From the NCBI GenBank assembly GCA_026826555.1, contig JAKSZT010053887.1:62908167-62972166 (forward strand): a stretch of 64,000 nt of DNA, read 5' to 3'. This DNA is from Tolypeutes matacus (Eukaryota; Chordata; Mammalia; Cingulata; Chlamyphoridae). Both the position numbers and the translations under genes were made by a program. The notes under the pieces were generated by a model. It worked only from the letters and a program-made list of their open reading frames with translations, was not told the DNA's origin and ran no database searches. Positions 26,401-41,400 of this stretch are shown here, piece by piece; position 1 is the first letter of the stretch; each line of letters begins with the position of its first letter.

Positions 26401-29400
26401 CCTAGGCTACCATAGCTGATAAACTTTTGGTTTAATGTATTATTCCAGGGATTCCAGACTGCATCATAAATTCAATGTGGATTTTTGTCAAACATTTGAC
26501 TTTTTTATTATCAAAAGGAACAATTCCATTCCCAACTATTCTATACGTTTTCCAATGTTCAATGATATCAGGATAAAATAAAATTTAGAAGATATAAGTA
26601 ACATATCATGAGGAAGAGGAAGAAAAAAAGAATGGAGATACTGCAAATTTTAGAGAAAGTTCTAAAGAGATGTTTAAGATTTTGTATTTATGCTGGCAAT
26701 TGTCCTTTATAAAAGGTATATTAATTGAATCAGTGAGAAAAATAGGCTTTTCTTTTATACTCTCACCATGCAGTCCTCCCAGTTTTCTTGTAGCCATGTT
26801 TCCCATTTGCTTTTTTCCAGGACTCTTTTCCTTGGAGGCAAGTTACATTTCTCCTGTCTGAAAAGCAACTCTTCTTCAGAGGGTCCTAGGCAAAAATCTG
26901 AAGGTGAGATCTTTGAAGTAGGTTTTGGGAACAGGACTGACATCTTCACTTGATACTTGCCTGGTTGTTTTTAAACTTCCACTAGATACTAGGATTGAGG
27001 AGAGCATTTCTGGTCCATGTTATGTCCAAATAGTGTTAACCTAACAAAATGTGATTTAACAGACTCTAGCCTGCCTAATCCAGTTAGAGGGTAGTTGGAG
27101 GAAGGATCTGGACTTTGCCATATTGTCCATTTTCTAATTGTTGAAAATCATTTTTTTCTGAAATTTGCCAAACAACTTTCCCCTCATGTCTTCCAAACAG
27201 AATGAAGCTACACCTTTAAGTTGAAAACCACTAAATCAGATTCACAGGTATTGACAATAATAAATTAATCAAGAGATGATAATTAAATATTTAAACCAAG
27301 CATTTCCCTTGTTTTCCCTCCTGCCCGAGGAAGCCTTGTGGCCGTCTCTGATGAGGTGACTCCCCTCTGCCTCTCATCCCAAGATGAGTTACGAAAGAGA
27401 AAAGTAATAAATATAAGCCAGCAACATTATTTCTTTTTCATCTGCTTTTTAAAAAGTTTACAATAATATAAATAGTTATTGGGGGAAAATAAAGTTTGAG
27501 ATTACTTAAATTTCATTTGTTCATTTTTATGCTATCCATTTTCTAGGTTTCTATAGAAATCATGAGTTAGTTTTAACTCAAAATTTCACCAACATATTTA
27601 TTCTTAAAATTTGAAACTAATTTAGCACATTATTAGGAAAAATATGATAATTAAAATATATACCTGTATCTGTTATTAGACTACCTTAAATTATGAGCAT
27701 GTATTTTGAATTTCAGAGATAATTTGATGATTTTTTTGAATGATTAAAGGGAGAGGGAAATGACTTCTATTAGCTGAGGAAAAATTGTCAATATGTAGAC
27801 TTAACTTTTAAATCCTACATAAATTATTTCTAGCCATGGCAAGTAAGAAAATCACCAGTAGAGTGCTTTAATCTTCATCTAATTTCCTCTTCAGGAATCT
27901 TAAAGTCACTCCTGGCTTTCTCTCTCTTTTGTCTCTCAGTTCAATTAGACACCCCAGTCCTGTTTTGCTCTTGAGAATCTGTCCCTTCCTTTTCTCTGTC
28001 CAGACCCGTGCATCCTCCTACCTAAATTATATCTACTTTTTCTTGGATCTCCCTACCTGTACTCATCTCTTCTCCAATATAAATGACACAAATTGTCACC
28101 CAGGCTTCTTAAAACACAGTAGGGCTCATCTACTCAAAACATTTCGGAAACTTCTCATTGCCTACCACATAACAATAGAAAATCTTAGCGTATCAAGCAA
28201 GGTTTTCCACAATCTTATCCCAATCTCCTTTTCCAAACTAATTTCCCACTATTTTCCAGCCTCATTGTCCTCCAAATAAGGTTTGTCCAAAACTTCCAAG
28301 ATTAGAGAAAGGAAGTGCTGTTTCCATGTGGATTTAGTACTAGGAATTCTGTGATTCCAGGTGAGTAATTTTAATTTTTTTGAACTTCACTTCTCCATGT
28401 GCGCAAAAATACAGGGAAGGCTAAACTCAGGGGTCCGACATGGGCTGAATTTGGTGAGAAAATGTTTTGTTTGGAGGGCATAGTGCTTTATAAAAATATT
28501 GATTTTAATACTTCCTTGTTGCCAGAGATCCCTACACTCCTTATTGTATTACCCCAGGCAACTTCACTCTATTATGATATCAACCCAGTCCCTGAAAGAA
28601 ATCATAAATTAAATGATTTTCAATTTCCTCCTAACCCTAGCATTTTTGTTATTTCTGTTAGTCAAACCTGGTATCATTTGTATATACTTCTCCCCAATCC
28701 ATTTTTCTGGAATGCATGGTTTCCCTCATTTAAAGCTGAAAAGAACACAGAAAAGGGATCCTGAAGGCATCAAGAACAAACTTTACTTTTGTGGCATGTT
28801 TGCTTGGACTATGATAGGAGATAATGAGTCAACTTGCGAAGAATTTATGAAAAGCAACAAGTGAAAAAGTCTAATATTTCATTATTTTGACACAAACATC
28901 AGTTCTTTCACTAGATTCAGGCTGAGGACAAGTTGTCATCTGCCCTTTCAGACTTTTTTCATAATGAACTATACTGTTGCCACTCAGGGAAGCACCTGAC
29001 CTTGAAAGCATTTCTATCCCAGGCTATTTACAAATAAACATTCTCATTGGGAAATAATCTTCTTAATTGATTAGGATGATTGAAGTTAAAAATTATAGGA
29101 TTAGGAAAATTTGAGCAATCACCTAATTGACTCTAATTTTGACTGGGGAGAACTTTGGCCATGTTGTCTTTAAAAACCCCACACACGATTTGGTGCTTTC
29201 TCTCTGCAATACATACCCCAGAGTTATTAAAGTCCATCCTGTATTGTTTGAGTTCTATCGATCCTCTACACTTTTAATTATTTCTTTTAAATCAACTTTC
29301 AAAGATAGGCCAAAGGTTGCTTCCACTGTGAGGAGTCGTAGTAAATTGGATTCTCTTTTTTACTCAGACTTGGTTGGTAATAGAAGCTATATCTTAGCAT

Positions 29401-32400
29401 CCGAGAACTAGTCTGGAATATTTGACAGCCCAGGGATGTTGGCTTTCACCTGTGCATCTGAACTTGTTCTTTGTCCCCTCACTGGATTTGTAATTCATGA
29501 TAGCTGTCACTGGAGGAGTTTCAAAAAGAAAGAATCTAATCTTTAAAAAAAAATTGCCAATAGTTTGTACTTTGCTTCATTTAATTGGGAGAAGTTAAGT
29601 CGGACTTGATCTAACAATCAAAGCCTTGGGAAATTATTGTTTATACATGCCTGGTAACCTCTTTACTCAAGAACTCTTTCTGGATGTACAACTGGGGCAA
29701 ATGAGATCAACTGAAGTAATTTTGATTGGTGTTTCAGAATCTATTCTAGATGGAGACTAATTGTTATCAGAATGCTTTTGAAAAAAAATTGATCTCTAAC
29801 TTCCAAAATAAACATAAAATTAAGGGCAAAGAACAAGAGGCATCTATTTTCTTCATGGTTTGAGGTGATGGGAATTTCCAATATTCTCCATCCCCTAGAT
29901 CATGCTTGGTTCCTTTTATGGCCAGTCAGTTGAGAGCGAGTGGGTGTCATTAGAGACCTATGGAAGGGAAAGGTGCCTTTATCTCTGCAGAGCAAGTGTC
30001 CTCTGCATTAATGGCCTCTGGGGTCATTACACAAGATTGGTGCTGAGCGCTGACTTCAGCACATGACCTGGCTGCTTAAATCAGGGAGGGGTCTGCAGTT
30101 CCCTCTACACCTCAACCTCCACTTACGCTCAAAATACCATTTCTTCCTGTCTCTAAGGCATTATGGTGGCCACAATGATTCCTCCACTCAGTATCCTAAT
30201 CTTATCAATCTTTTCACTTCCTGTTCAAATTTACTCCTTCCCTTCCTCTCCCTAAAGTTCCTAAAACTGTGTTTCTTATAGTGTAGTCCTCATATCGTGT
30301 GCAGCAGAATCTCCTGTTATCATTTTTACAAATACAGATCTTGGGACGTACCGCATACTTACAGAATCAAATCCTTGGGAGCAGGATTTGGGAATCTGTA
30401 TTTTTCACACATCTGGAGATCTATTCACCCAAGTTTGAGAACCTGACCACTTTCGCTGCCAACATAGTAGGCTTCTCTTCTTCTGGCTGACAAACTCCTT
30501 ACACATGTGACATGCAAGCCCTCTCCTCCTGCTAGTCTCCTTCCTTCCTAATTGCCCACTATTTCTCCCTTTTTGAAAATTATTCTCTCTAAGGTCCCCA
30601 AAGCGCAACTCCTAATTTACCTCTACTCATACTATCTACTATTATTTTTTTAAAAGTAGTCACAACATGGCAAACATAACTAATGGCACTGGATTACATA
30701 TTTGAATGTGGTTAAAGGGGAAATTTTAGGTTGGATATATGTAATTAGAATAAAATTTAAAAAAAAAATAGGACTGCACAACACAAACAGTGAACCCTAA
30801 TGTAAACCATGGGCTATAGTTAATAGTACAATTAATAACAATATTCTTTCATCAATTGTAACAAATATACCACGCTAATGCAAAGTGTTGATAATAGGGT
30901 GGTATATGAGAACTGTTCTTATGCACGATTTTTCTGTAAACCTACAACTTCTTTAATAGAAAAATAAGGAGTCAGTGTTTAGCTGCAAGTAGAACAGAAG
31001 AACATATTTTTACTTAAAGCTTAAGAAAATGCTATCTGAATCTCTCTTCCTTTGATAAGCTGAGTTTGAGTGAAAGAAGAAAGCCACCATGTGAGCAAAA
31101 TAATGAAACTCAGAGAGGAAAATGGCGTAGAAGAATATATCTAAAGCTACTTTTTCTAAATCATAATATTACTGCAAGTCGCACACACAGAAGGAAGATA
31201 ACCGATATATTTGAAGTTTTAAAAAGACTAACTACAAGGAACATGTCTAATATTATTCTACCAGGTTATGGGGATGCAAAAGAGACAAGAGAAATGCATA
31301 GTCCCTGTCATCAAAGAAGTTATAATATACTGAAAGTTGCTTATAAAACTCAAACATTATGTATATCGGTGAATGCAAATAACAATTCTTTCAAACTGTC
31401 ACACTAGGACTCTTGTAATTCAGATAGGATAAAAAAGTAATAGTAAAACATTAGTAATAGTAAAAGTAAAATAGTAAAAGTAATAGTAAAACATAATAGG
31501 AAAACATTACCAAATTTAAAATGCGCAATAAAAATAGAAAATGATACTACCTAGTTTATTTTGATTCTCTTCTGTTGCTTTTTAAAACCAATATAGAATT
31601 AAATCAGCTTAAAATTCTCCTTTGAAATTATTTATGATCAGAAGTATAAACAAAAATCTACATTTCTAAAAAGTATTTCTGAATAGTTAGTTTATGGGTT
31701 CTTTATCTTTCTATTTTCCCAATATTTAACATTGAGCATAGATTATTTTTTGTAATCAGATATAAAAATATGTTTTAAAGATAGTTTCTCTGTATCAACC
31801 ATTCTATGATGTTGAAAAAGGAAATTATTAATTTTTCCAATGAATGCCTTCTAATTGATATTTTAAAACATCTAACCAGAGCATGCACATAAAGGACACA
31901 CACACTTGTTCTTTTTACCTTCTCTCACCCTTGGGCAACGCAGTTGACTTCCTCGAATGTCATGTTGTTCTAATTTTTGCCAAGTAAGGTACTTAAAAGA
32001 ATCTGATGGGAGCTTTAAAATAAGAGAGAAGAGAAATGTCACCTGGCAATATATAATTCATTTTAGTGTAAATGTAAAGCAAATCCAAGCCAAACATTCA
32101 GTGTATTCATAGAAGTCATGTTAGTGCAATCTAGTTTATGTGTTCTTATTCAACATTGCATCCAAACACCTGCAACCGATTTATGTTTGATGTGGTAAAA
32201 GACAGCATGAACAAATATATGTGTGTGTGTGTATCCATTAATGAATCCATTTTATACCACCTGTGATACACTGTCCTTTAATATTTGAATATCTTATGAG
32301 GAATCTCATTCCAGTTTACATTTGTAAATGTTAATTTACAATTAACATTTTATTAATAATAATTAATAAAGAAGAGTTCTTCATTTTATGGGCCCCAAAT

Positions 32401-35400
32401 AATCCCTCTAACTTGTCCAATTTGTACAAGTTCTATGCTTTGAAGCTACAAAAAGAATCCTCTACATGTGACCATTATTTTAAGTGTTTGACAATAGTTG
32501 TCATCTTCTTCCTAGGTTGTTCAGTTATTACTCACAAGCCATGGCTTTCAAATCCTTGACTATCTTGGTGATTTCCTCAGGGAGAAATGCAATTTTTTGA
32601 GACTGTTCTTAAAATGTATGGCCAGCATCAAATGAAACAATTCAGGTCTGGTCATCTTCCCAGTTCCAGACAGTATATTATCTACTACAATGTGCTGAAC
32701 TCACATATGGGGTAATTTTATTATATTGTTTACTCATCTTAAAGTTGTAGTCAGTAAAAGTTCTCAATAAATTCCATAGTTTGTAATAGCTTCAAGGTGA
32801 ACAGAAAGGAAACAGTCCCCTATCCCCAAAAAAACCCCAGACATATTACTTGGAAATGAATATTATGTTAAATACAAACATCTTAGACGAATTCTTCTGC
32901 TAGCCATTGCTATACCATATACAGACAATCAAACAAACAAACCCAGAGTATTTGATTTAAAGAAATGTCATTACAGTGTTTGAAACAATGGAGGTCATCT
33001 CATAGAGTAGCATTTTCCATAGCTTATTCTTTGCTTGAGCTGTAAATTTGTGTGATTAATACGAATGCACAAAATATTTCCACTACTAAATAAGTTTATG
33101 AGTCTTTGGAGTAAACCAAGTTAAGCATTTCTCTTTTCTTCAGGACTTCTCAGAGCCTTCAGTACACTAATACATATAGGCCATCTATATTATAAAGTGC
33201 TTCCCTAGACTTCTAAACCATAGAACCTTTTATTCTTGGAGCAATCCATGGGACTTAGTACATTCTGGAAAGCAGACTTTGGGAAAAAGTGCCTCAAGAA
33301 AAATTAAGGAAGAAGTGTTTTGTTTATAAAATATTCTTTTATCTTTGATCTTTTATCTTAATTATTTACTCACTGAATGACCTTGGTTTTTCCAGTAAGT
33401 ATCCCCATATCCTCATTTTAACAATGGAACCAGTAACAAAAGTTCCGTTATAGTCCTTATAGACTGTAACATTAAAATGTTAATTAATGCTTGAGCAATT
33501 CCTTGAGATATTCTGATGATTTACTAACATTCTTTCAAAAAACTAGCTCATCTTTTAGAACTATTCTTTAAAAATCAATAATCACAAATACATTTTAGAT
33601 TATTGAGGAAAATAACTTCTGGCCTGTTCTTGGTTGTTCTGTTTACATGTTTATGCAAGCTTCTTTACCCACATGTTATATTCTTTTGAAATCATTTTCT
33701 TGCTTCTGTCATAAAATAAAAGTTTCCTGGAAGTTAAATTCCCTGGGGCTGCCACACCCCATTGCTTCTTTATGTTATTTGGTGAGGTACTTGCTGGAGG
33801 AAAAAAGAACGTAAGTTAAAACTGTAGTTGAGAAGAACATTACCATTTTTTTCAACTGACATATAATTTCATGCAAAAACATTTTTAGCTTTTTTTCAAA
33901 GGTGTTATGTTGTTAATTTTGGGACTTCCAACATTGTAGGAATACTAGCCATGGTATTTGTTTCTTTCTATTCAAAATTGTCAGTTTGGTGAAGTTGTGT
34001 GATTATTGTTTCCACCTAAAAGAATGGCAAATAGTTATTTGCTTATTTCCTTTCTATTTCTGATGGACCCATTGATTAACTCATTGACTCAATAAATATT
34101 TTTGAGGCTTCATTTCATTTAACTTATTTATTTAGAGTTTTATATTGTATCCCTGTTATGTGACAGGCACTCAGTCAGTGAGGATACAAAGTTGAACAAA
34201 ATATGGTATTTGTGCTTGAAAAACTCATATTCTGTAATTTGGAAGGCAGGCATATCTCATCTTGTTCCAGTGGACTAAGCAAAACAATAATCAATGAAGG
34301 GAGGGAGGAAATGCATTTTTGATTCCATTTGGAAGGGTAAGAGCGAATATCTTACAGGTGGTGAGTTTGGAAGAAGAAAGCTTTATCTTGTGGAAAAGGG
34401 ATATTCCAGAGAGAAAGAGGAAATCAACAACCTTAGATAAGAGACAGAATTTGAACTCAGAAGGAAAAGGAAGATATGCCATTTTTGTTTTTTATGGTCA
34501 TTATGTTTTCTACTCACCTTTTCCTCTTTTGTCTTCCTTCCTTCACCCCCAGCTTTTTCTTGTTTCCTTTTTTGTTTTGAGACTGAGTATAAGCCTTTCA
34601 TTCTCCCCCCCCCCCATTTCAAAGGTAGATTGCTTAAGAAGCTTATATAATTTATTAAATATTGTTAAATATAAGATAAAGTATTTTTATAAGGTTGTCA
34701 TTAGGTAAAGGGGTAACTAAAAATATTTACCGGGGATGATATTCCAGAATCTGAATGTGTATGAAGCGTTCTCTTCCTTGGCAAGGCTGGGTGAATGTAT
34801 GTCTCACAAGTATCAGAGCAGTATGAAGAATTAGAAGGATAAATCTCTTGACTGCTTGTGTTTCCAACTGAGGAGCTGAGTGAGAGAAAAAGCTTAAATG
34901 TTTGTGTATCTCTTTTAAAGTCTTTAAATGTTAATATCTTCTTTAAAACAACAACAACAAATTATAAGCACCAGTGTTTCTATTTAGAAGAGAGATAAAC
35001 AATATCCTAAAAATTTACTTAGCTCTTAGAAGGACTTTTACATCTTGTCATACTCCTATGCACATTTTCATAGCTAATAGTCACTACAAATTCTCTCCAA
35101 AGGTAAGGTTGTCTACATAGACTGCATGCCTTAGAAAAAGAAATCTAATAGTGTACACAAATGAATGCACAATTATAAGATACCGAAGTGAAATTCAGCC
35201 CTTGTATTGGATTATCTTTCCTAGTGGAGCTACAGTTGCAGATTTGGAAGATAAAAGAATCCCTAACCTCTCTAATGGGCTTCCCATGAAGCTGGGCCTT
35301 AAATCCCCACCCCACTTCACCAGTTTTCCCCCAAAACCTATTATATTTTCTCTGATTAGTGGTAAATAAATTTAAAAGTCAGGTCCTTCAATCATTTTTA

Positions 35401-38400
35401 TTCACTTAGAAATGCTACTTGAGTTCTTTTAACAACAGTTCAATTCTCTCTGTATTCCTATTTTTATATTATTGAGATATAAAATGTCTCCTCTGTTATT
35501 CTGTACTAATCACTATTCATTGTTATTCCTACCCTTTTCTCTTTCTCATAACCATGGTTATAAGTTTCTCATTCTGGAATTGGTTCTGTATACTATTTTG
35601 AGCCAATAATTTTAAAACAATATCTAAATATGCTTTTTTATGTTCAGTAAAACTAGAACTCATGCTTCTCTATTTCTGGGTTTTTGTTTTTTTTTTCCTT
35701 TTAATGGATTTATTTTCTTTCAGGCTCCAAGAATCTTAAGAGAAAGCACTTTATATTTCATGGTACAGTTATTATGACTCTACAGCAATTTTGCTTAAAA
35801 GAAACTTCACATGTCTTTTCTATTGAGGTTCCCTTCCTGACATATAATATAAAAATGCCATTCATTTTTCTTTTATTAATTGAGCTGGTAGAGTAGAAAA
35901 GCTCAGCTATTATATCATATTCTAAGAACAGTATGACTATGCCATTAAAAACAACCACAACAACAACTTTCAAGGAGAAAATTATTCTTCTAACTGCCAT
36001 TAAATAAAAAATAAAGACTTAATTTTGTGAAAAAGTCAGAAAATTTGTCTTTCATATCTTTCACATTTGAACAACTCTTTCATACTTTGGACATTATTTC
36101 TTGAAATTGCCAAGAAGAATCTTGCCATAAAGACAAATTAAAAAAAAACACTCAAAAAACAACATTAAATTATTTGAATTATATTATTCCTGAAGCAAGT
36201 AAATTCTGCTGTATTTAACCGGAGTTGTTACGAACAATTAGGTAGGAAAAAATGGGGGCAAATGTAATACTATATCAGTATAAAGACTTCAGTTTAGCCA
36301 GCATTTTTGGTTCATTTGTCTTTGATTACTAAAAGATGCTAGCCATTTTCCACCAAAATGAAAACAGGAAAATAAAGATAATGAAAATGGCTGAATATTT
36401 CTTTAGCGACTGGTGTCTAGTGATTCTAAACTCCATTGACACACAGTGAAAGTTGGGGTTAGTAGAACAACCTGGAAGTTTCCCTCTCTTGTTTTTAATT
36501 TAAAGTGTGAGAAATGGTCTTATTTTGCTTATATAAACTCCCCAAAGCAAGATACAGGAAAAAAAAAAAAGTCACATCATTAAACAACAGTACTTCTGAG
36601 GGCTCTGGGGACATCCAGACAGCAGCGGCAAGGCACATGGCCTCTTGAAATCAACACCCCCTGGGGGGCCCTGTTTGGGAATGTGTGATAATCTATTTTC
36701 CCAATATAACATAGTTATACTTGTTTATAATTCCCCTACTCATGATTCTTCTATTCCTTTTGTTTGAACATGTAATTCTTAATGTATAGGTTAATGTATC
36801 CCCCAGAGACTTAATCTTTGGATTGTTCATACGCCGGCTGAGCCCTAAAACCCAGCAGAGTAGCAGTCAACAACACCCTTCCAGTTCTTTAGACTTACCC
36901 TGGACAACCAACAAAAGAGCGATCAGGGACAAATCCCATCCCCCAAAGAAAAGAGTATCTACAACTGCAAGCAAAATATTCTTTCCATCTGACCCATAAT
37001 ACTTAAGTCCCCTCTCAGCTTGAAGCAGTCTGAGTAGACATCATCTCAAATCTCTCAAGATTGAGGAATAAACAAACATAAGAGGGAGTGTAACTATGGA
37101 CCAAAGAAGATTTGTTACCGTAGTTATTATCTTGTGTTAACGGAAGACCTTCAAACATTAATATAAAGACAGTGGTTGCCAGAGGTTCAGAAGGAGGGGG
37201 AGGGACACATGGGTGGACCACAGGACATAGCTGGGGCAGTGATATTCTTCTGTATGATACTGCAGTGGCGGACATGTGGCATTATGCCTTTATCAAGGCC
37301 TATGAAACTGTACAGCAAAAGTATAAACCATAATGTAAATTATAGACTTTGGTGAGTAACAATGATTCAATATTGGTTCATCAATTGTAACAAACTTACC
37401 ACACTAATCTAAGCTGTTAATAATAGAGGTAATTATGCATGTGGGTGTGGAAAGGTTATATGGGAAGTACCTATACTTTCGGTGTAATTTTTCTGTAAAT
37501 GTAAATCTAAATCCTCTCTAAAACTAAAGTTTATTATTACAAAAAAACAAACAAACAAACAAACAAAAAAACCTCTGATAAGAAGGATCCAATTAATTGG
37601 GTTTTCCCCATACTGTATTTTCCTGTGAAGTGCCTCAAACCTACACACAACAGCTGCAAGGAAAAATTAGGTTAAAAAGAAGTGAAAATTATCTCACCAT
37701 TTTATTACATTAGCTTTTCTTTTTTAGATTTATACTAAAAGAAACTTTTGTGCCATTATCCTGATAACTACTAGACCTTTATTAATAATAGAAGGTAATT
37801 AAGACTTGGTAACCCAAGTAAGTAGGCAATGAATGTCCTGACCATCTCTCTCTCTCTCTCTCTCTCTTTTCCTCTCTCTCTCTCTTACACACACACAATT
37901 TTTTCAGACTGAATTGAAGGGTCAAAAGTTTCAGCTACAACAGGTTATGTGAGTGTCTTTACTGCAAAAGCTCTTAATAGGCTGAAAAGTTTGGATTCCT
38001 TCCCTCACATTCTTATGTTACTTCTGGGCACCGCACCAGAGTGCAGTGATAAAGCAGAGTTGTGATAAAAAAACCTTTGAGGCAGTTTCAAAATCTTCGT
38101 TCTGTTACTTCTCTCATAAACTCCATATGGAATTTTTCTGGTCTGCTTTTTTTTTTTTTTTTGAAGAAATCTCAGCAAGACCATTTGATCTTTTAGTTTA
38201 AAAAATAAAAGAAAAAATAGGGCTCTCCCACATTACACAACTAATCCGAATTCATACACCATCTACATCTTAATGTGCATATCACAGAAGTCAAAATTAC
38301 AAGACTGGTGAGCTCTAGAGATATTAAGAATGGCTACTACTGTGACCTTGGACAAGTCACTTAATAGCTCTGATTGTTAGATTCCTATCTTCAGTATTCA

Positions 38401-41400
38401 GAAGATGATATGGATTCTCCCTTAGTGATAAGATTTTTTTTAAAAAACTACTGCTGAGTACAGTAAATAGTAAAATGACTATTACCAATATAATAATTTT
38501 ACACTTAATCCTTTTTGAGCACTTGCCATGTGCTAGACACTGTAAAGGACTTTACATATATTAGTCCATTTAATTATCACAATCACCTAATGACATGGGT
38601 ACCATTATTATTATTTTCATTTTATACGTGAGGAAACTGAGGCATAGAGATATTTAGGAGTTTGTCCAAGTCACACTTGCAAATGGCCAATGGTTTTTAA
38701 CCACTGGGTTTTAATTACTAAGTTCTTAATTGCTAGATTCATATAAACTACTTTGGTGTTTTAAACAACCATAAAGCTCTATCATTATTAGAGGGCAATT
38801 GTTATCAAGGGAGACCATTAATATTGATTTTTCTTATTTTGATTGTTCCACTTATTCATGTATAAATATTGCACTAGTTAAGAGAACATGTAAATCTGAG
38901 CAGTTCAAATTTATAGAAAACAAAAGTTAGGTTTTCAGTAGTACAACCTATGAGAACACTATTCCAGGGAACATCAATCTTTTTTTTAAAATCCTCTCCC
39001 TTCTCCCTCCCAAAAAGGAAATAAAACCAGACAGCTACAGTTTAGTTGGTATATTGGTTTACTCATTTTTTATCTTTCTGCCTGCAGTGAACAAGCAGTC
39101 ATCATAAATTACAAATCTACACCCTTATGAAAGAGGAATTAATTTTATTAATGCTCTAAAAATAAAGCTGCCATGGAGAAGATGCCATGGCTAAGGCTGT
39201 ACAACATTGGTCAGTGGCAATTTATAGTATCCTTAAAATAGGTGGCATTATTTGAACTGGCCATCTATTCTTGGTTTAAAAGATTTAGAATGGCTAAAAG
39301 GACTCAAGTGAGCTGAGGCTTCTGGATAGAAAACAACAATAATATAATTTATCATTTCATGAGCACCTTTCATCAGAAGATTGCAGTGTCCTTTACAATC
39401 ACAAATTCATAAGCCTCATAAATTGCCTGCTGCAACGAGTGCTATCTGTTTAATTAAAATGTCAAGTTGGTGAGTGAAGGAAGAAGTAACAGATGGCCTA
39501 GTTTCTGAGGTGGGGTGGAACTGTTGAGGTGAATGAGACTATGTTGGGTATACATCCTACAAAGGGCCAGGAGGCTCCTTTAAGATGCCTCAGCATTGTC
39601 AAAATGGTATTAATAGGACTCAATTTCTAAACATTTCCATTGATATCCATTTCTTTGTCATAAAAGCTTTATATTTAGGAAGGAGGGAAAGAAGCCTCTG
39701 TCTTATTTTCCAGTTATCAAAGGGCACTTTTCCTAAATCCTCAAATTCTCCTCACCCCTCAAAAATGTTGAGTTTGTCCTCAAGTGCTGTTGGATCTTGC
39801 TAAAGATGAGGTCCTTGCATCCTGCCTTAGACACAAGGATTGGGGGTGGGGTGGGGTGGAAACAGTAGACATCAGTAGATGGAACCAAGTGGGACAAGGC
39901 CACTCAAGCTGCTGCGGGAGACAGGGGGACACTATACAGTGGCTACAAGGTTTGTGGATACACACTCCTGATCTGCTTCTTCCACGTGAGAGTCATGTGC
40001 TAGAAGAAAATTGCCGTGGATGCTAGAGTACTAAATTTGAATGAAAAGAGGTATCACTCCAGCTTCTTTAATATCTTTGACTACTCTTTGTTATTTTTTT
40101 AAATAAAAGAAGTAATTCTTGTCCTCCTTATGTCTATATTTTATTCATTTATAAAATGGGAAATAATTGTGCTATCTACTTGCTGGAGATGGTAATGAGA
40201 AAATAGAAAATACTTTGAGCAGAGTTCTTATAAAACCAGGAGAACTTTGATATTGGTGGTTGCTATTTCCTGAAATGGCAAATTAGATATGCCAAGTTTT
40301 TTTTTCTTTTTTTTTTTATTGTGGGTTAAAAATAAAAGTTTTTCACAATACAAACCAATATTTGTAAAATGATATATAAATATATATGCGAATTTAAATA
40401 TTGCTACTATTTTCTGATTGTTCTAAGTTAAGTTCTTGGAATTAAACCCATAAATTGAATAAATAATAATCTATCAATAAGCTGTTCAGAAAAAAATATG
40501 TTTTATAGATACTCCAAAAATATTTTAGTACACAGAGCCTAGGATTTAGCAGATATATTTTTAATTATTTAGATTGTTATAATTAAAATAATCTTTTAAC
40601 AGTAAATTGAAATTTTGAAAAATATACAGAGAAACGGATGTGGCTCAAGTGATTGGGCCCCCATCTACCATATAGGAGGTCCAGGGTTCGCTTCCTAAGG
40701 CCTCCTGGTGAAAGGCAAGCTGGCCCACGTGGCGAGCTGGCCCGAGCAGAGAGCTGGCCCATGTGGAGTGCTGGCCCGTGCTGGATGCTGGCCCACATGG
40801 AGTGTTGGCCCATGAAGAGAGCTGGTGCAGAAAGGTGATGCAACAAAAAGAGACACAGAGGAGAGACAAGAAGAGACACAGCAGATCAGGGAGCTGAGGT
40901 GGTGCAAGAGACTGGGTGCCTCTCTCCCACTCCAGAAGATCCCAGGATTGGTTCCTGGTGCCACCTAAAGAGAAGACAAGCAGACACAGAAGAACATACA
41001 GAGAGCAGACAGTGAGCGCAAAACGAGGGTGGGTGGGTGACATAAATAAATCTTTAAAAAAAAAAAAAAAGAAAGAAAAATATACAGCTGGAATTGCTTT
41101 TTTCCTCTGCTTTTATCTGAATGAGTCAGATTTTAATTTTATGTAACCCAATTTGTATTCTTATAAAGCTTGCATTTCCCTAATGCTCCAGCGTCATGCA
41201 CATTTTTATGAATATTAATAGGCCCCAAATTAAGGTACAACAAAAGTAAAAGAACAAAATATCTATAAAACTTCTCTAACAGTAAAGCTTGTAAACTTCA
41301 ATAGCTATTAGCGTAGTCACTGGCATTTACAGAAGTATAAGCATACACTCAAATACGGGAAACAATGAAGATAGACTAAGATATCTCATTCACTCCATGA

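Noticed and set aside
28399..28764. 121-codon plus-strand open frame
   Set aside because: Composition is typical of AT-rich chance frames; no homology or phase-consistent splice sites.
32537..32810. Reading frames around exon 3 that look like the tail of a retrocopied protein (WNWEDDQ-like stretch followed by several in-frame stops)
   Set aside because: No parent protein recognised, several stops, and the open part is explained better as exon 3 of the LRR gene, where phase fits both sides.
33361..33435. Strong minus-strand splice donor (CA|GTGAGT), considered as an extra LRR exon
   Set aside because: Sits in a MIR-like sequence with no open phase-compatible exon.
39780..40026. Overlapping open frames on both strands with Trp/Gly- and Cys-rich content
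   Set aside because: Mirror frames on both strands suggest base composition (GGGGTGG tract) rather than coding.
40583..41043. Several 60-130 codon frames on both strands
   Set aside because: All lie in the DAS SINE and its minisatellite; the repetitive protein pattern comes from the 17-bp array.
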